The notes: generated by a model from the sequence alone, not told the origin. Positions 35,268 to 45,476 are shown, counted from the first letter of the stretch. The stretch is DNA of 64,000 nucleotides from Thiofilum flexile DSM 14609 (GCF_000380185.1 NZ_KB904746.1:124001-188000); one strand, 5' to 3'. A program made the numbers and translations.

Positions 35268-36683
35268 ATGGCTAAAACGGCTCAAGACGTCATGAACCTG
35301 ATTAAGGAAAGTGATGCGAAGTACGTTGATTTTCGTTTTACGGATACCCGTGGTAAAGAACACCATGTGACTGCACCCGTTCATCAAGTCAGTGAAGATA
35401 CCTTCGTTGACGGCAAAATGTTCGATGGTTCCTCTATTGCTGGTTGGAAAGGCATTAATGAATCCGACATGATTCTGATGCCAGATCCCAACAGTGCATT
35501 CATTGATCCTTTCTTCCAAGATGTGACCATTAACCTGACTTGCACGATCGTTGATCCTGCTACCATGTCGGGTTATGAGCGTGACCCACGTTCTATCGCA
35601 CAACGCGCAGAAGCTTACTTAAAATCAACCGGTATTGCTGATACTGCATACTTTGGTCCAGAACCTGAATTCTTCATTTTCGATGATGTCCGTTGGGGCA
35701 CCGATATGAGCGGCACCTTCGTCAAAATCGACTCTGTTGAAGCCGCATGGAACTCAGCTAAAAAATACCCAGAAGGCAATATGGGTCACCGTCCGGTCGT
35801 AAAAGGCGGTTACTTCCCAGTGCCACCTGTTGATTCTTTCCAAGATATTCGCGCGACTATGTGTAATATCCTTGAAGAAGTCGGCGTTCCGGTTGAAGTT
35901 CATCACCACGAAGTAGCTAATGCCGGTCAATGCGAGATTGGTACACGCTTCACCACTATGGTAGAACGCGCTGACTGGACTCAACGTCAAAAATACGTCA
36001 TTCATAACGTTGCCCATCAATATGGCAAAACAGCAACCTTCATGCCTAAACCTATCGTAGGTGATAATGGTTCTGGTATGCACGTTCATATGTCTTTAGC
36101 GAAAGATGGTGTGAACACCTTCGCAGGCGACGAGTACGCAGGTTTATCTGAAACTGCACTGTATTATATCGGTGGGGTTATTAAACACGCTAAAGCGTTA
36201 AATGCATTCTGTAATCCAGGCACCAACTCTTACAAACGTTTAGTACCCGGCTTTGAAGCCCCTGTTATGTTAGCTTACTCAGCACGTAACCGTTCTGCGT
36301 CTATCCGTATTCCTTTCGTCTCTAGCCCTAAAGGTCGCCGTATTGAAGTACGTTTCCCAGATCCTAGTGCTAATCCTTATCTCGCTTTCGCTGCCTTAAT
36401 GATGGCGGGTGTGGATGGTATTAAAAACAAAATCCATCCGGGTGAGGCAATGGACAAAGATCTATACGATCTCCCACCAGAAGAAGACAAACTCATTCCT
36501 AAAGTGTGCCACTCTTTAGATATGGCATTAGATGCTTTAGATAAAGATCGTGAGTTCTTAACAGCCGGTGGCGTATTCTCTAACGAAATGATTGATGCCT
36601 ATATTGAACTGAAAATGGCTGAAGTGACTCGTTTCCGTATGACTACGGCTCCGGTTGAGTTTGAAATGTACTATAGCTGCTAA
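35268..36683 (+). CDS. glnA: Glutamine synthetase type I (GlnA)
   Basis: 471 residues, the dodecameric GSI-beta type. Key motifs: [17 protein letters not shown] near residue 50, [11 protein letters not shown] near 129, GQCEIG near 218, [11 protein letters not shown] near 265, and the adenylylation loop [13 protein letters not shown] with the target Tyr near 398. It makes glutamine from glutamate and ammonia. Control by NtrC is visible in its promoter; adenylylation by GlnE under PII control is implied by the tyrosine loop. GAGGAG-like AGGAGA precedes the ATG. Confidence 0.98.
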   Translation: MAKTAQDVMNLIKESDAKYVDFRFTDTRGKEHHVTAPVHQVSEDTFVDGKMFDGSSIAGWKGINESDMILMPDPNSAFIDPFFQDVTINLTCTIVDPATMSGYERDPRSIAQRAEAYLKSTGIADTAYFGPEPEFFIFDDVRWGTDMSGTFVKIDSVEAAWNSAKKYPEGNMGHRPVVKGGYFPVPPVDSFQDIRATMCNILEEVGVPVEVHHHEVANAGQCEIGTRFTTMVERADWTQRQKYVIHNVAHQYGKTATFMPKPIVGDNGSGMHVHMSLAKDGVNTFAGDEYAGLSETALYYIGGVIKHAKALNAFCNPGTNSYKRLVPGFEAPVMLAYSARNRSASIRIPFVSSPKGRRIEVRFPDPSANPYLAFAALMMAGVDGIKNKIHPGEAMDKDLYDLPPEEDKLIPKVCHSLDMALDALDKDREFLTAGGVFSNEMIDAYIELKMAEVTRFRMTTAPVEFEMYYSC

Positions 36684-36710
36684 TGCACTTTAGCTTTTCA
36701 GCTCCTTAAT

Positions 36711-36741
36711 AAAAAACCCCGCTTTAATTGCGGGGTTTTTT
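36711..36741. terminator. Bidirectional terminator between glnA and the repeat-rich gene
   Basis: AAAAAACCCCGC, loop TTTAATT, GCGGGGTTTTTT: a GC-rich stem flanked by A and T runs on both sides, able to work on either strand for the two convergent genes. Confidence 0.95.
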
Positions 36742-36778
36742 ATTGCTGGGGTATTTCAAACCCTGCGTATTTTAAAGA

Positions 36779-38152
36779 TTAGCAGAATCTGCCACCTCTA
36801 ATCCCGCCACCCCAACCACCATGACTACCTGGGAAGGATACTTGGATATTAAAACCCCAGCCCATACCACCACCCCAGCCGCCATGGCCTCTGCCCCAAT
36901 GACCACCATGTGAACCTCTACCACCACCGTCGACCGGAACGTTACCACCGATAGGAGCATTACCATTCACTGGGGGATTAACACCCACTGGTGGATTAGC
37001 ACTCACTGGAGGATTAGCACTTACTGGAGGATTAGCACTTACTGGAGGATTAGCAGCCACTGGAGGGTTAGCACTCACTGGAGGGTTAGCACTCACTGGA
37101 GGGTTAGCATTCACTGGCATATTACCCCCAATAGGAGCATTACCATTCACCGAGCTATTGGGCACCCCTGTTCCACTAGTAGAACCAGTTGCACCATTAG
37201 CAGAGTTTAAAAGACTCATTAAGCTATTCATGGCATTCACATCACCCGATGCTAAACCATTGACTAGACTATTAATAGTATTGCTATCAATACCAAGGGC
37301 GCTCAATAAGCTACTTAAACCATTTACCCCACCAACACTACTTAATAGGGCATTTAGCTCGCCTGTACCTGTTCCAGCGTTAGTAGCAGCTGTGCCTGCT
37401 CCTGTTCCAGTTGCAGTAGTAGTTGAACCTGTTCCAGCAGTCCCTGTAGTTGTACCTACACCTGCTGTACCAGTAGCTGTGCTACTAGTGCCACTTAAGA
37501 TATTCATTAAGGAATTAATCGCATTGGCATCACCTGATGCAATACCATTAACCAAACTGTCAACAGTGGCACTATCGATACCTAAAGCACTTAACATGCT
37601 TTTTAGGCCATTTACACCACCGACACTACCTAAAAGTGCATCTAACTGACCTGTAGAACTAGTAGCAGTTGCCCCTGTGCCTGTACCTGCTCCAGTGGTT
37701 GTCGTATTAGAGGCTACAGGATTTGTCAAAGTACTAGTTGCTGTAGGATTAGCTGCACTCAAGAGAACAGCATCTGTTGTTGTAACCGGCGCACTAGAAA
37801 CAGGCATATCCTGATTAGCAGCGGCTGCCGCTGTCGTAGCACCTGCTGCGGTTGCTGCTGCAGTATCTGCCGCTGCAGTTGTCCCTGTAGCAGTTGTACC
37901 AGTCCCGCCAGCCTGAGCCGCCATAGTGGCTAAGGTGTTAGGATCAATACCGGCTTGCTGAGCCATACTCATCACTTGTTGTAAGGTAGCTGACTCTTCA
38001 CCACTTAATGCCGAAGCATCTGCAGGCATACCCATTGCTGTTAAAAACTGTGACACATCTGTAGAACTAGGTGTCGCTGTTGTTGTACCACCCGTACCCG
38101 TAGTAGTAGGGGTAGTCGCATTGAGGGTAGTTAGACCGGTAGTTGTATCCAT
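36779..38152 (-). CDS. Repeat-rich Thr/Ala/Gly low-complexity protein
   Basis: 457 residues, no signal peptide or membrane helix. Four zones: a Thr/Ala/Gly-rich N-terminal half; two copies of a roughly 48-residue unit (LLGSVGGVNGLKSMLSALGI..., about residues 170-218 and 265-315) that look like small helical domains ending in NSLMN; a run of eight NPPV hexapeptides; and a His/Gly/Trp/Arg-rich tail (GGHWGRGHGGWGGGMGWGF). This resembles structural or extracellular matrix proteins; being convergent with glnA and far from ntrC it has no informative operon. No family was recognised; the coding call rests on the long intact frame and codon-phased repeats. Confidence 0.7.
   Translation of the reverse strand: MDTTTGLTTLNATTPTTTGTGGTTTATPSSTDVSQFLTAMGMPADASALSGEESATLQQVMSMAQQAGIDPNTLATMAAQAGGTGTTATGTTAAADTAAATAAGATTAAAAANQDMPVSSAPVTTTDAVLLSAANPTATSTLTNPVASNTTTTGAGTGTGATATSSTGQLDALLGSVGGVNGLKSMLSALGIDSATVDSLVNGIASGDANAINSLMNILSGTSSTATGTAGVGTTTGTAGTGSTTTATGTGAGTAATNAGTGTGELNALLSSVGGVNGLSSLLSALGIDSNTINSLVNGLASGDVNAMNSLMSLLNSANGATGSTSGTGVPNSSVNGNAPIGGNMPVNANPPVSANPPVSANPPVAANPPVSANPPVSANPPVSANPPVGVNPPVNGNAPIGGNVPVDGGGRGSHGGHWGRGHGGWGGGMGWGFNIQVSFPGSHGGWGGGIRGGRFC
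36968..37108 (-). repeat. 18-bp tandem repeat array coding NPPVSA
   Basis: Eight near-identical 18-base units (plus strand ACTGGAGGATTAGCACTT type) lie head to tail inside the repeat-rich gene. The unit length is a multiple of three, so copy number can change without breaking the frame. Confidence 0.9.
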
Positions 38153-38365
38153 TTTCTGTATCCTATAACCGCTGATTATTTATTAACCTTTAAATAATTT
38201 AAACCCAACGCACACTCTATACGCCAAGCTTATGGTTATGAGGCTAGAAGAAAATAAAATAAATACCCGAATCTAAGGGAAATAACCGATTAATGCTCTA
38301 CTACACAAGATAAACGGCAAAAGCGTATTAACCTCCTCAACCTAGCCAGTCTTATCACTAACCCA

Positions 38366-39775
38366 TCACTCCTCAATACCTAATTCTTTTAATTTACGGG
38401 TTAAGGTATTACGCCCCCACCCTAATAGTTCGGCTGCTTCAATTTTGCGCCCGCCGGTTTTATTTAATGCCGCTTGTAATAAGACGCGTTCGAAAACAGG
38501 GGATAATTCATCTAATAACGCTTTTGAACCATTATTTAAGCGATGCTCAGCATAATGTGCTAGGGCTTTACTCCAATCAGCGGGAATTTCTACATTTTGA
38601 TTCGGGGGATCAATGTAGCGCAGCTCAGTAGGTAGATCATCCATGACGACCTCTTGACCCGAAGCCATAACGGTCAACCAGCGACAGGTATTTTCTAATT
38701 GGCGCACATTGCCAGGCCATGGCAAGGTCTGCATATACTCACAGACGGCGGTAGAGAGCGTTTTCGTCTCCACCTGTAACTCTTCTGCGGCTCGATGGAG
38801 GCAATTCACCAGCAATAGGGGAATATCATCGCGTCGCTCACGCAAGGGCGGATTATGAATTCGGATCACATTCAAGCGATGAAATAAATCCTCCCGAAAG
38901 ATGCCCTTACGGACTAACTCTTCTAGCTTTTGGTGGGTTGCAGCAATAATCCTTACATCGACCTGTACTGGCGTATGCCCACCGACGCGATAAAAGGTGC
39001 CCTCAGCTAATACCCGCAATAAGCGTGTCTGTAACTCGGCAGGCATATCACCGATTTCATCTAAGAATAAAGTCCCGCCATCAGCCTGTTCAAAGCGCCC
39101 TTTACGCTGGGCATAGGCTCCGGTAAAAGCCCCCTTTTCATGCCCAAAGAGTTCTGACTCTAATAATTCGCGCGGAATCGCAGCCGTATTGAGGGCAATA
39201 AAGGGCTTATTCGCACGCGGGCTATGGGTATGTAGTGCCTTCGCGACTAACTCCTTACCTGTCCCGGACTCCCCTGTAATCAATACCGTAATACTGGATT
39301 TAGATAAGCGCCCGATAGCCCGAAATACATCCTGCATCGCGGGTGATTGACCAATAATATCGCGCGATACCAACATGTCATTATCAATAGGCTTAGGTAC
39401 GGCCTTATCATAGACATGGCTCGCCCGGCGTACTAAATCGACCGCTTCATTGACATCAAAGGGCTTGGGTAAATACTCAAAAGCGCCTCCTTGATAAGCC
39501 GATACCGCACTATCGAGATCGGAATGCGCGGTCATAATAATGACGGGGATATTGGGATAGTCACGCTGCATACGTTCTAATAAACCAATGCCATCCAAAC
39601 CGGGCATACGAATATCGGTCAATAGCGCAATGGGTTGTTGTTGGCGCAGGGCTGCGAGTACTTGATCACCACTTTCAAAGCTGCGTACTTTCATATCCGC
39701 ACGCTGTAGGGCACGTTCTAATACCCAACGGATCGAGCGATCATCATCGGCAATCCAAATCATGTTTTCGGGCAT
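38366..39775 (-). CDS. ntrC: Nitrogen regulation response regulator NtrC
   Basis: 469 residues, full length. Receiver domain with [17 protein letters not shown] and phospho-Asp in [16 protein letters not shown]+ domain with [17 protein letters not shown] in [11 protein letters not shown] and [19 protein letters not shown]-terminal Fis-like HTH in [22 protein letters not shown]. It activates sigma54 promoters under nitrogen limitation; two matching sites precede glnA 3 kb away. Its start overlaps the ntrB end by 16 bases. Confidence 0.96.
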   Translation of the reverse strand: MPENMIWIADDDRSIRWVLERALQRADMKVRSFESGDQVLAALRQQQPIALLTDIRMPGLDGIGLLERMQRDYPNIPVIIMTAHSDLDSAVSAYQGGAFEYLPKPFDVNEAVDLVRRASHVYDKAVPKPIDNDMLVSRDIIGQSPAMQDVFRAIGRLSKSSITVLITGESGTGKELVAKALHTHSPRANKPFIALNTAAIPRELLESELFGHEKGAFTGAYAQRKGRFEQADGGTLFLDEIGDMPAELQTRLLRVLAEGTFYRVGGHTPVQVDVRIIAATHQKLEELVRKGIFREDLFHRLNVIRIHNPPLRERRDDIPLLLVNCLHRAAEELQVETKTLSTAVCEYMQTLPWPGNVRQLENTCRWLTVMASGQEVVMDDLPTELRYIDPPNQNVEIPADWSKALAHYAEHRLNNGSKALLDELSPVFERVLLQAALNKTGGRKIEAAELLGWGRNTLTRKLKELGIEE

Positions 39776-40830
39776 AAGGCTTTCTCCTTGCCGTATGAGT
39801 AAGGGATTAAGATAGAAAACCAGGTATTGCCCGGCTCTGATTCGTGGTGAATAACTCCACCGTATTGACGCATAATGGATTGCGCGATAGATAAACCCAG
39901 CCCCGTCCCATCGGCATAGCCACTGACCATCGGCAAAAATAATTTATCGCGTAAATGTTCAGATATGCCCTCACCATCGTCACCAATCTCAACTTTCAGA
40001 ACTAGACGATGGCGTTCTTGACGAATGGTAAATTGACGTATGACACGCGTACGTAACCACACTGTCCCTTTATAGTGCGTGGCACGCACCGCATTATTCA
40101 CTATATTGAGGCATACCTGAATAAGCTGCCCGCGATCAATCATGACATCGGGAATACTCGGATCATAATCCAGCTCAAACTGCACTTGATTAGTGCTATC
40201 GCTGCTGACTAGATGACGCACATGCTCTAACACCTCATGAATATTCACCCACTCCATATTCGGGATCTGACGAGGACCGAGCATATTATTGACTAAGCGT
40301 TTCAAGCGATCGGCTTCGGTAATAATGATCTGGGTATATTCTTTTAAGGCGGGATCGGGTAGCTCGCTTTCTAATAATTGAGCAGCACCTCTTAATCCAC
40401 CTAAGGGGTTTTTAATTTCATGGGCAATCCCTCTGATCATTTCATGGATGGCTTGCTGCTGAGTAAGTAGCTGTTTTTCACGTACAATTCTAAGCTGGCG
40501 ATCAACGCGCCATAGCTCTAGAAGCAGCTCACCCTCGTCGGCATCCAAGAGTGGGGTCACAATACAATCGACGGTAATATTTTCTAAACCGATTAAATCA
40601 ACCGCACACTCACGGATCACATGAGGTTCGCGCAGACCACGGGCTAACTGTAATTGCTCAGCAAAGGCGTCACCCTTTACTAACTGTAAGAAGGGGTGCT
40701 TCAAAGAACGTTGGACACTTTGTCCTAATAATACTTCTGCTGATTGATTCATGTAGGTGATATGCAGATTATGATCTAAGACCACAATAGCGCTGGTCAT
40801 AATATTCAGCAGATCATTGATTACTCTCAT
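39760..40830 (-). CDS. ntrB: Nitrogen regulation sensor kinase NtrB
   Basis: 356 residues, cytoplasmic. N-terminal PAS domain (VLDHNLHITYMNQSAEVLLG), HisKA box IRGIAHEIKNPLGGLRGAAQ with the phosphorylated His near 136, N box NIVNNAVRAT and G boxes GDDGEGIS and GTGLGLSIAQ. It phosphorylates or dephosphorylates NtrC according to PII state. ntrB and ntrC overlap, as in enteric bacteria, but glnA is not directly upstream; a 366-base gap precedes ntrB. Confidence 0.95.
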   Translation of the reverse strand: MRVINDLLNIMTSAIVVLDHNLHITYMNQSAEVLLGQSVQRSLKHPFLQLVKGDAFAEQLQLARGLREPHVIRECAVDLIGLENITVDCIVTPLLDADEGELLLELWRVDRQLRIVREKQLLTQQQAIHEMIRGIAHEIKNPLGGLRGAAQLLESELPDPALKEYTQIIITEADRLKRLVNNMLGPRQIPNMEWVNIHEVLEHVRHLVSSDSTNQVQFELDYDPSIPDVMIDRGQLIQVCLNIVNNAVRATHYKGTVWLRTRVIRQFTIRQERHRLVLKVEIGDDGEGISEHLRDKLFLPMVSGYADGTGLGLSIAQSIMRQYGGVIHHESEPGNTWFSILIPYSYGKEKALCPKT

Positions 40831-41196
40831 TAAGGACTTACCTATTTTAAGTATGCATTAGCTAGGTGATTTTGCCTTATCCGATGCAAGTATCACGCCA
40901 TATCTCAGATCTTATAACTATGCTAAGCGTTATAAGCTTGCTCTATCAAAGTTTAGCCCTAGTAGAGCACTCTTTTTGAGCATTACTATCTCATTTTGCA
41001 TACCCACGATCTGCTCCATTTATCAAGCTATCATAACCCTATGTTAAACATACAAATAATTATCACTAAAGTACGACTCTCACCGCGCACTCATTTTTTT
41101 CTATCTTATAATTAATAAAAAGTATTCAGACCCACACCGCTTTGTTGGGCTTTTTGAGGGACATTAGTAACTTTCACCGATGCAAGGATGGATAGC
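40831..41196. other. Intergenic region between divergent ntrB and symporter gene
   Basis: About 366 bases, AT-rich. TATAAT at 41107-41112 could be a -10 for the symporter gene but no good -35 stands at the right distance. No further gene, RNA or repeat was seen here. Confidence 0.4.
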
Positions 41197-43053
41197 ATGA
41201 GTGATTTGCAGCTTTGGATATACATTATCGTTGGGATTAGTTTTGGCTTGTATTTGGCGATTGCCATTTGGGCGCGTGCTGGGACAACGAGCGAATTTTA
41301 TGTGGCTAATAAGGGTATTCACCCCATAGCTAATGGCATGGCAACCGCCGCCGACTGGATGTCAATTGCCTCTTTTATTTCTATGGCAGGTATTTTAGCT
41401 TTTAGTGGTTATCAGGGTTCAGCGTTTATTATGGGCTGGACGGGAGGCTATGTCTTACTTGCCTTATTAATTGTGCCTTATTTACGTAAACTAGGACAGT
41501 TTACCGTTCCGGGTTTTATTGGGTTGCGCTATTACTCCAATACTGCACGCTTAATTACTGTAGTTTGCCTATTAACTATTTCTATTATCTATGTTATAGG
41601 GCAAATGAAAGGGGTCGGTGTGATCTTTGCTCGCTTTTTAGATTTATCTGTTGAGCAAGGATTATTAATAGGTATGGCTATTATCTTTATTTATGCTGTA
41701 ATGGGAGGTATGAAGGGGATTACCTATACTCAAATTGCTCAATATGTCGTGTTAATTTTTGCTTATACTATTCCTGCTATTTTTCTTTCTATTCAACTCA
41801 CCGGGCAAGTAATACCTCAACTAGGTCTAGCCAGCCATTTAAGCAGCGATCCTTCTCTGTATGTGCTCGATAAACTAGACCAAGCTATTACGGATCTCGG
41901 TTTTAAAGCCTATACCAGTACTGATGTTAATAAATTTAATATGGTGTTATTAACTTTGACACTAATGATGGGTACCGCCGGATTACCGCATATCATTGTG
42001 CGCTTTTTTACTGTTCCCACGGTACGCGGGACACGTAGTTCAGTGGGTTGGACTTTATTGTTTACTGCCATTCTCTATACCACTATTCCTGCGGTAGGCG
42101 CTATGGCACGGCTTGATATTACTGATGCGATTCAACTTAAACCACCTAGTCAGCCAGAGGCTAATTTAGTGTATGACTATAGACCCAATTGGATGTTTAC
42201 TTGGGAGCAGATCGGCCTCATTGAGTTTGATGATAAAAATCAGGATGGCCTCGTTCAATATTATGATGATAAGGGCTTAAGTCAAAATGAAGCCAAACTT
42301 AAACAAATTAGCGCTTCTGGCACGGAGACCCAAATTGCTCAAGCCAAAGCCAATTTAATCGCCTCCCAACAAGCACATGAGCAAAGCCCCTTCCCACAGT
42401 ATGGCTGGAAAGGTAATGAGCTAGTGTTGCCTAACGATATGATTATGTTAGCAACTCCTGAAATTGCGGCGATGCCCAATTGGTTAGTCGCTCTCACGGT
42501 TGCTGGAGCGATTGCAGCGGCTCTCTCGACGGCGGCGGGTTTATTGCTCACTATTGCCGCAGCCATCTCCCATGACCTAGTTAAATCGGTGCTCAAGCCA
42601 GATTTGAGTGAAAAAGCTGAGCTAATGATTGGGCGCATTGCCATGACGCTGGCTATTCTTATGGCAGGTTATTGGGGACTCAAACCGCCCGGCTTTGCGG
42701 CAGAGGTGGTAGCCTTTGCCTTTGGTTTAGCGGCAGCTTCCCTCTTTCCTACCCTATGGCTGGGTATCTTTTTCAAACGAATCAATAAATATGGCGCGAT
42801 TAGCGGCATGCTTGCCGGATTTGTGGTAATTGTTGCCTATATTATTTGGTTTAAAGGCTGGGGATTTATTCCCGAAACCGCCATGGCACCTAATACGGCT
42901 CAATATTGGTTATGGGGTATTGCACCAGAGGCCTTTGGCGTGGTGGGTGCTGTAATTAATATTGCGGTAGCCTTCACCGTATCCGCTCTGACTCCCCCTA
43001 TTCCACAAGGAACCCAGCATCTTATTGATGAAATGCACGCCCCAGCACGATAG
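41197..43053 (+). CDS. Sodium:solute symporter family protein (acetate/short-chain carboxylate type, VC_2705-like)
   Basis: 618 residues from ATG 41197; AAGGA is well spaced for it but touches the ATG at 41188. About 12-13 membrane helices with the SSS signature region GGMKGITYTQIAQY and the N-terminal TTSEFYVANKGIHPIANGMA. A soluble insert of about 100 residues (near 330-430) contains DDKNQDGLVQYYD, an EF-hand-like loop typical of the VC_2705 subfamily rather than ActP. Those transporters usually have a small DUF4212 partner gene just upstream; none is visible. The substrate is not known. Confidence 0.85.
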   Translation: MSDLQLWIYIIVGISFGLYLAIAIWARAGTTSEFYVANKGIHPIANGMATAADWMSIASFISMAGILAFSGYQGSAFIMGWTGGYVLLALLIVPYLRKLGQFTVPGFIGLRYYSNTARLITVVCLLTISIIYVIGQMKGVGVIFARFLDLSVEQGLLIGMAIIFIYAVMGGMKGITYTQIAQYVVLIFAYTIPAIFLSIQLTGQVIPQLGLASHLSSDPSLYVLDKLDQAITDLGFKAYTSTDVNKFNMVLLTLTLMMGTAGLPHIIVRFFTVPTVRGTRSSVGWTLLFTAILYTTIPAVGAMARLDITDAIQLKPPSQPEANLVYDYRPNWMFTWEQIGLIEFDDKNQDGLVQYYDDKGLSQNEAKLKQISASGTETQIAQAKANLIASQQAHEQSPFPQYGWKGNELVLPNDMIMLATPEIAAMPNWLVALTVAGAIAAALSTAAGLLLTIAAAISHDLVKSVLKPDLSEKAELMIGRIAMTLAILMAGYWGLKPPGFAAEVVAFAFGLAAASLFPTLWLGIFFKRINKYGAISGMLAGFVVIVAYIIWFKGWGFIPETAMAPNTAQYWLWGIAPEAFGVVGAVINIAVAFTVSALTPPIPQGTQHLIDEMHAPAR

Positions 43054-43188
43054 CTAGTCCTATGACAAAATAAGGGCTTAATCTGTAGGAGTCATTTAGC
43101 TAGCATGGTTAAATGACTCCCGTAAATTCCTTTTGAGTTATCTCCCTAGAGCTATTAAAATTCTAATTCTCAGGAGGAGATAGATAAC

Positions 43189-43671
43189 ATGCAGATGCCC
43201 ATTACATTTTACTATCAAAACACTCACACCTCAGCTTATGAGCTGCTTTTACACGCTATTCAACAATCTGCTTGTCATGCCTTAACCCAATACTATGATG
43301 CTTTTACTATTGATGTGTATGCCTTACTAGATAAGCCACGCTCAAAAATTGTAGCGATTGATTGGGATAATACCATCACCGCTGACCTAGTATTTTATCG
43401 ACAACTCATTGATACCTATCAACAATATGGCTGGACTCCCATCATCTGTACCCTACGCTCTCCCAGCCTAGATAACCTGACCGAAATACGCCACGCCCTA
43501 GAGCGCCATGACATCTCTATCTATGCCACCGATGGGTATGCCAAACAAGCCTTTCTCAAACGCCATAAAATCGATGTACACTTATGGCTTGATGATTATT
43601 TCCCAGCAATCTGCAAAGAAGGCTGCGCGTTATTGAGGCAAAATGGCATCACCTATAACAATCCCCACTGA
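43189..43671 (+). CDS. HAD-superfamily hydrolase-like protein
   Basis: 160 residues. All four HAD motifs can be placed: I, Asp58 and Asp60 in VAIDWDNTIT; II, Thr88 in IICTLRSP; III, Lys119 or Lys124 in GYAKQAFLKRH; IV, Asp135-Asp136 in HLWLDDYFPAI. There is no sizeable cap, so the substrate may be a macromolecule or a phosphopolymer. The first 50 residues are unassigned. A good Shine-Dalgarno (AGGAGGAGA) precedes the gene. It overlaps the next gene, a kinase-fold protein, by 29 bases. Confidence 0.75.
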   Translation: MQMPITFYYQNTHTSAYELLLHAIQQSACHALTQYYDAFTIDVYALLDKPRSKIVAIDWDNTITADLVFYRQLIDTYQQYGWTPIICTLRSPSLDNLTEIRHALERHDISIYATDGYAKQAFLKRHKIDVHLWLDDYFPAICKEGCALLRQNGITYNNPH

Positions 43672-44281
43672 GGGCTTATTAGAACGTTTTTTAGCAAATG
43701 ACTTTGAGCAGATCTTTTGCGAAAAATGTATGAATACTTTTCTGACTAATGTTTATGATCATGGCGATTATGTCATTCTAGAAAAATTCTCCCTAGGTTT
43801 AGAATACTATCGCGATGCTATTAAACATAAACATATTCAAAGCACTCCCGCTTTTACCTTATTAGGTGTATTAGACGGTTTCAAAAACGAAGTGCTTAAT
43901 CCTGATATTATTCAACTCCGCACCCATGAAGAACCAGATTATCGCTTAATCTATATCATGGAAAAACTCACTCATCTCTCCGAAGCAGACGAGCAATTTT
44001 TTACTAATCGGGTGCATGGGTTAAATTGGCTCGATGAGGCAAAACGTCATCTCACCCTTGAGTGGATCGAAGAGAAATATGGTCTGGTACTCGCACAAGA
44101 TATTCGTCAACTATGTCGCTATTTTCGTGAAAACCAAGATTATATTGAGTGGGACTTACATGGCGATAATCTCATGCGTCGTCCCCAAACTCAGGAGCTG
44201 GTCATTTTAGACCCTTATACACTCAACCAAACGGATGATTACGACTATAGACTAGAAGACGACTACCAACATCCTTCTTAA
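43643..44281 (+). CDS. Protein-kinase/APH-fold-like protein, partner of the HAD gene
   Basis: 212 residues. EWDLHGDNLMRR has the spacing of a kinase catalytic loop (Asp171 and Asn176, five apart) and Asp190 in LVILDPY sits where the metal-binding Asp of DFG is expected. LEKFSLGLEYYRDAI (Lys48) and YIMEKLTHLSEADEQFF could be the N-lobe lysine and hinge. The protein is shorter than typical APH kinases (about 260-300), so the N lobe is minimal. The start lies 29 bases inside the HAD gene, so the two are coupled. It ends in an acidic tail. Substrate and biological role are unknown. Confidence 0.68.
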   Translation: MASPITIPTEGLLERFLANDFEQIFCEKCMNTFLTNVYDHGDYVILEKFSLGLEYYRDAIKHKHIQSTPAFTLLGVLDGFKNEVLNPDIIQLRTHEEPDYRLIYIMEKLTHLSEADEQFFTNRVHGLNWLDEAKRHLTLEWIEEKYGLVLAQDIRQLCRYFRENQDYIEWDLHGDNLMRRPQTQELVILDPYTLNQTDDYDYRLEDDYQHPS

Positions 44282-44396
44282 ATCACCCCCTTTTTAGCGC
44301 TCTGTATATAGACAAATACCTAAAAATAGTAGCTTTATACTGGCCTAATAGGGATTCTGACATAATAATACCCTGTTACTATCACGGGAGTTTATT

Positions 44397-45362
44397 ATGC
44401 TGTTATCGCTTGCAGCAATTGTCTTAGGATTGATTATTTTAGTGTGGAGTGCTGACCGCTTTGTGGATGGCGCTGCTAACACGGCTAAATACATGGGTAT
44501 GTCACCCTTATTAATTGGCATGTTAATTGTGGGGTTTGGCACTTCTGCCCCCGAAATGGTGGTGTCAGCTATTGCCGCACTCGATGGTAGTCCGGGATTA
44601 GCATTAGGTAATGCCTATGGCTCTAATATTTTTAATATTGCCGCTATTCTGGGTATTACCGCCTTAATCGCTCCTATTATGGTTAATTCTAGTATTATTC
44701 GCAAAGAGTTACCTGTTTTATTAATAGTGACTTTATTAAGCGGATGGATCATTTCGGATGGTAATATTAGCCGTTTAGATGCTGGCTTATTATTAGTTAT
44801 CTTTGCCGGATTAATCGGTTGGTCTATTTATCTAGATCGTAATAAAACCTCAGATGAGTTAGCGCTTGATACCGAACACCAGCTTGAAAATCAAACCATG
44901 AGCAAAAAACAAGCTTGGGTATGGTTAATTATAGGGCTACTCTTATTAATTATTAGCTCGCGTTTATTAGTATGGGGTGCTGTTAATATCGCGCAGCAAT
45001 TAGGGGTTAGTGATCTTATTATCGGTCTGACCATTGTTGCATTAGGTACGTCCCTCCCTGAGTTAGCCACCTCGATTATTGCCGCACGTAAAAATGAACA
45101 TGATATTGCTGTGGGTAATATAGTAGGGTCTAACTTATTTAATACCTTAGGTGTCGTCGGTATTGCTGGGGCTATTCACCCGATTACTGTAGCGAGTGAA
45201 GTGCTGACTCGTGATTGGACATTAATGTTGGGATTAACGATTTTATTGTTTATTTTTGGTTATGGTGTGCATAAACGTGGACAAATTAATCGTATCGAGG
45301 GTGGAGTTTTACTAGCGATTTACCTGATTTATACCGGCTGGCTGATTAAATCGGTACTGTAG
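44397..45362 (+). CDS. Calcium/sodium antiporter (CaCA family, YrbG-like)
   Basis: 321 residues with about ten membrane helices in two inverted halves. The two alpha-repeat motifs are GFGTSAPEMVVS near residue 45 and ALGTSLPELATSI near 215, each followed by GN-SNIFN-type sequences (GNAYGSNIFNIA and GNIVGSNLFNTLG). It exchanges Ca2+ for Na+ across the inner membrane. With Na+-NQR in the window, a sodium-linked economy is plausible. Confidence 0.92.
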   Translation: MLLSLAAIVLGLIILVWSADRFVDGAANTAKYMGMSPLLIGMLIVGFGTSAPEMVVSAIAALDGSPGLALGNAYGSNIFNIAAILGITALIAPIMVNSSIIRKELPVLLIVTLLSGWIISDGNISRLDAGLLLVIFAGLIGWSIYLDRNKTSDELALDTEHQLENQTMSKKQAWVWLIIGLLLLIISSRLLVWGAVNIAQQLGVSDLIIGLTIVALGTSLPELATSIIAARKNEHDIAVGNIVGSNLFNTLGVVGIAGAIHPITVASEVLTRDWTLMLGLTILLFIFGYGVHKRGQINRIEGGVLLAIYLIYTGWLIKSVL

Positions 45363-45405
45363 GTTTATTAAGCTGATTAGCGCTTCATACACAGTAGCAG
45401 ATATG

Positions 45406-45438
45406 CAGATTGAGTACGGTATTACTGTACTCAATCTG
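45406..45438. terminator. Strong hairpin between convergent antiporter and deacetylase genes
   Basis: CAGATTGAGTAC and GTACTCAATCTG form a perfect 12-bp stem with a 9-base loop. No T run follows on either strand, so it may be a processing or rho-blocking hairpin rather than an intrinsic terminator. Confidence 0.55.
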
Positions 45439-45476
45439 ACAGAGACAGGGTGCTTTTGGCTGATAACTAACGCTCA

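Noticed and set aside
37158-37649. Plus-strand frame of 163 codons rich in Pro/Val/Ala inside the repeat-rich gene
   Set aside because: It mirrors the Thr/Ala repeats on the opposite strand. I kept the minus-strand frame because it is longer, complete and phased with the 18-bp array.
40920-41180. Promoter for the symporter from TATAAT at 41107
   Set aside because: No recognisable -35 hexamer stands 16-18 bases upstream, so no promoter was called.
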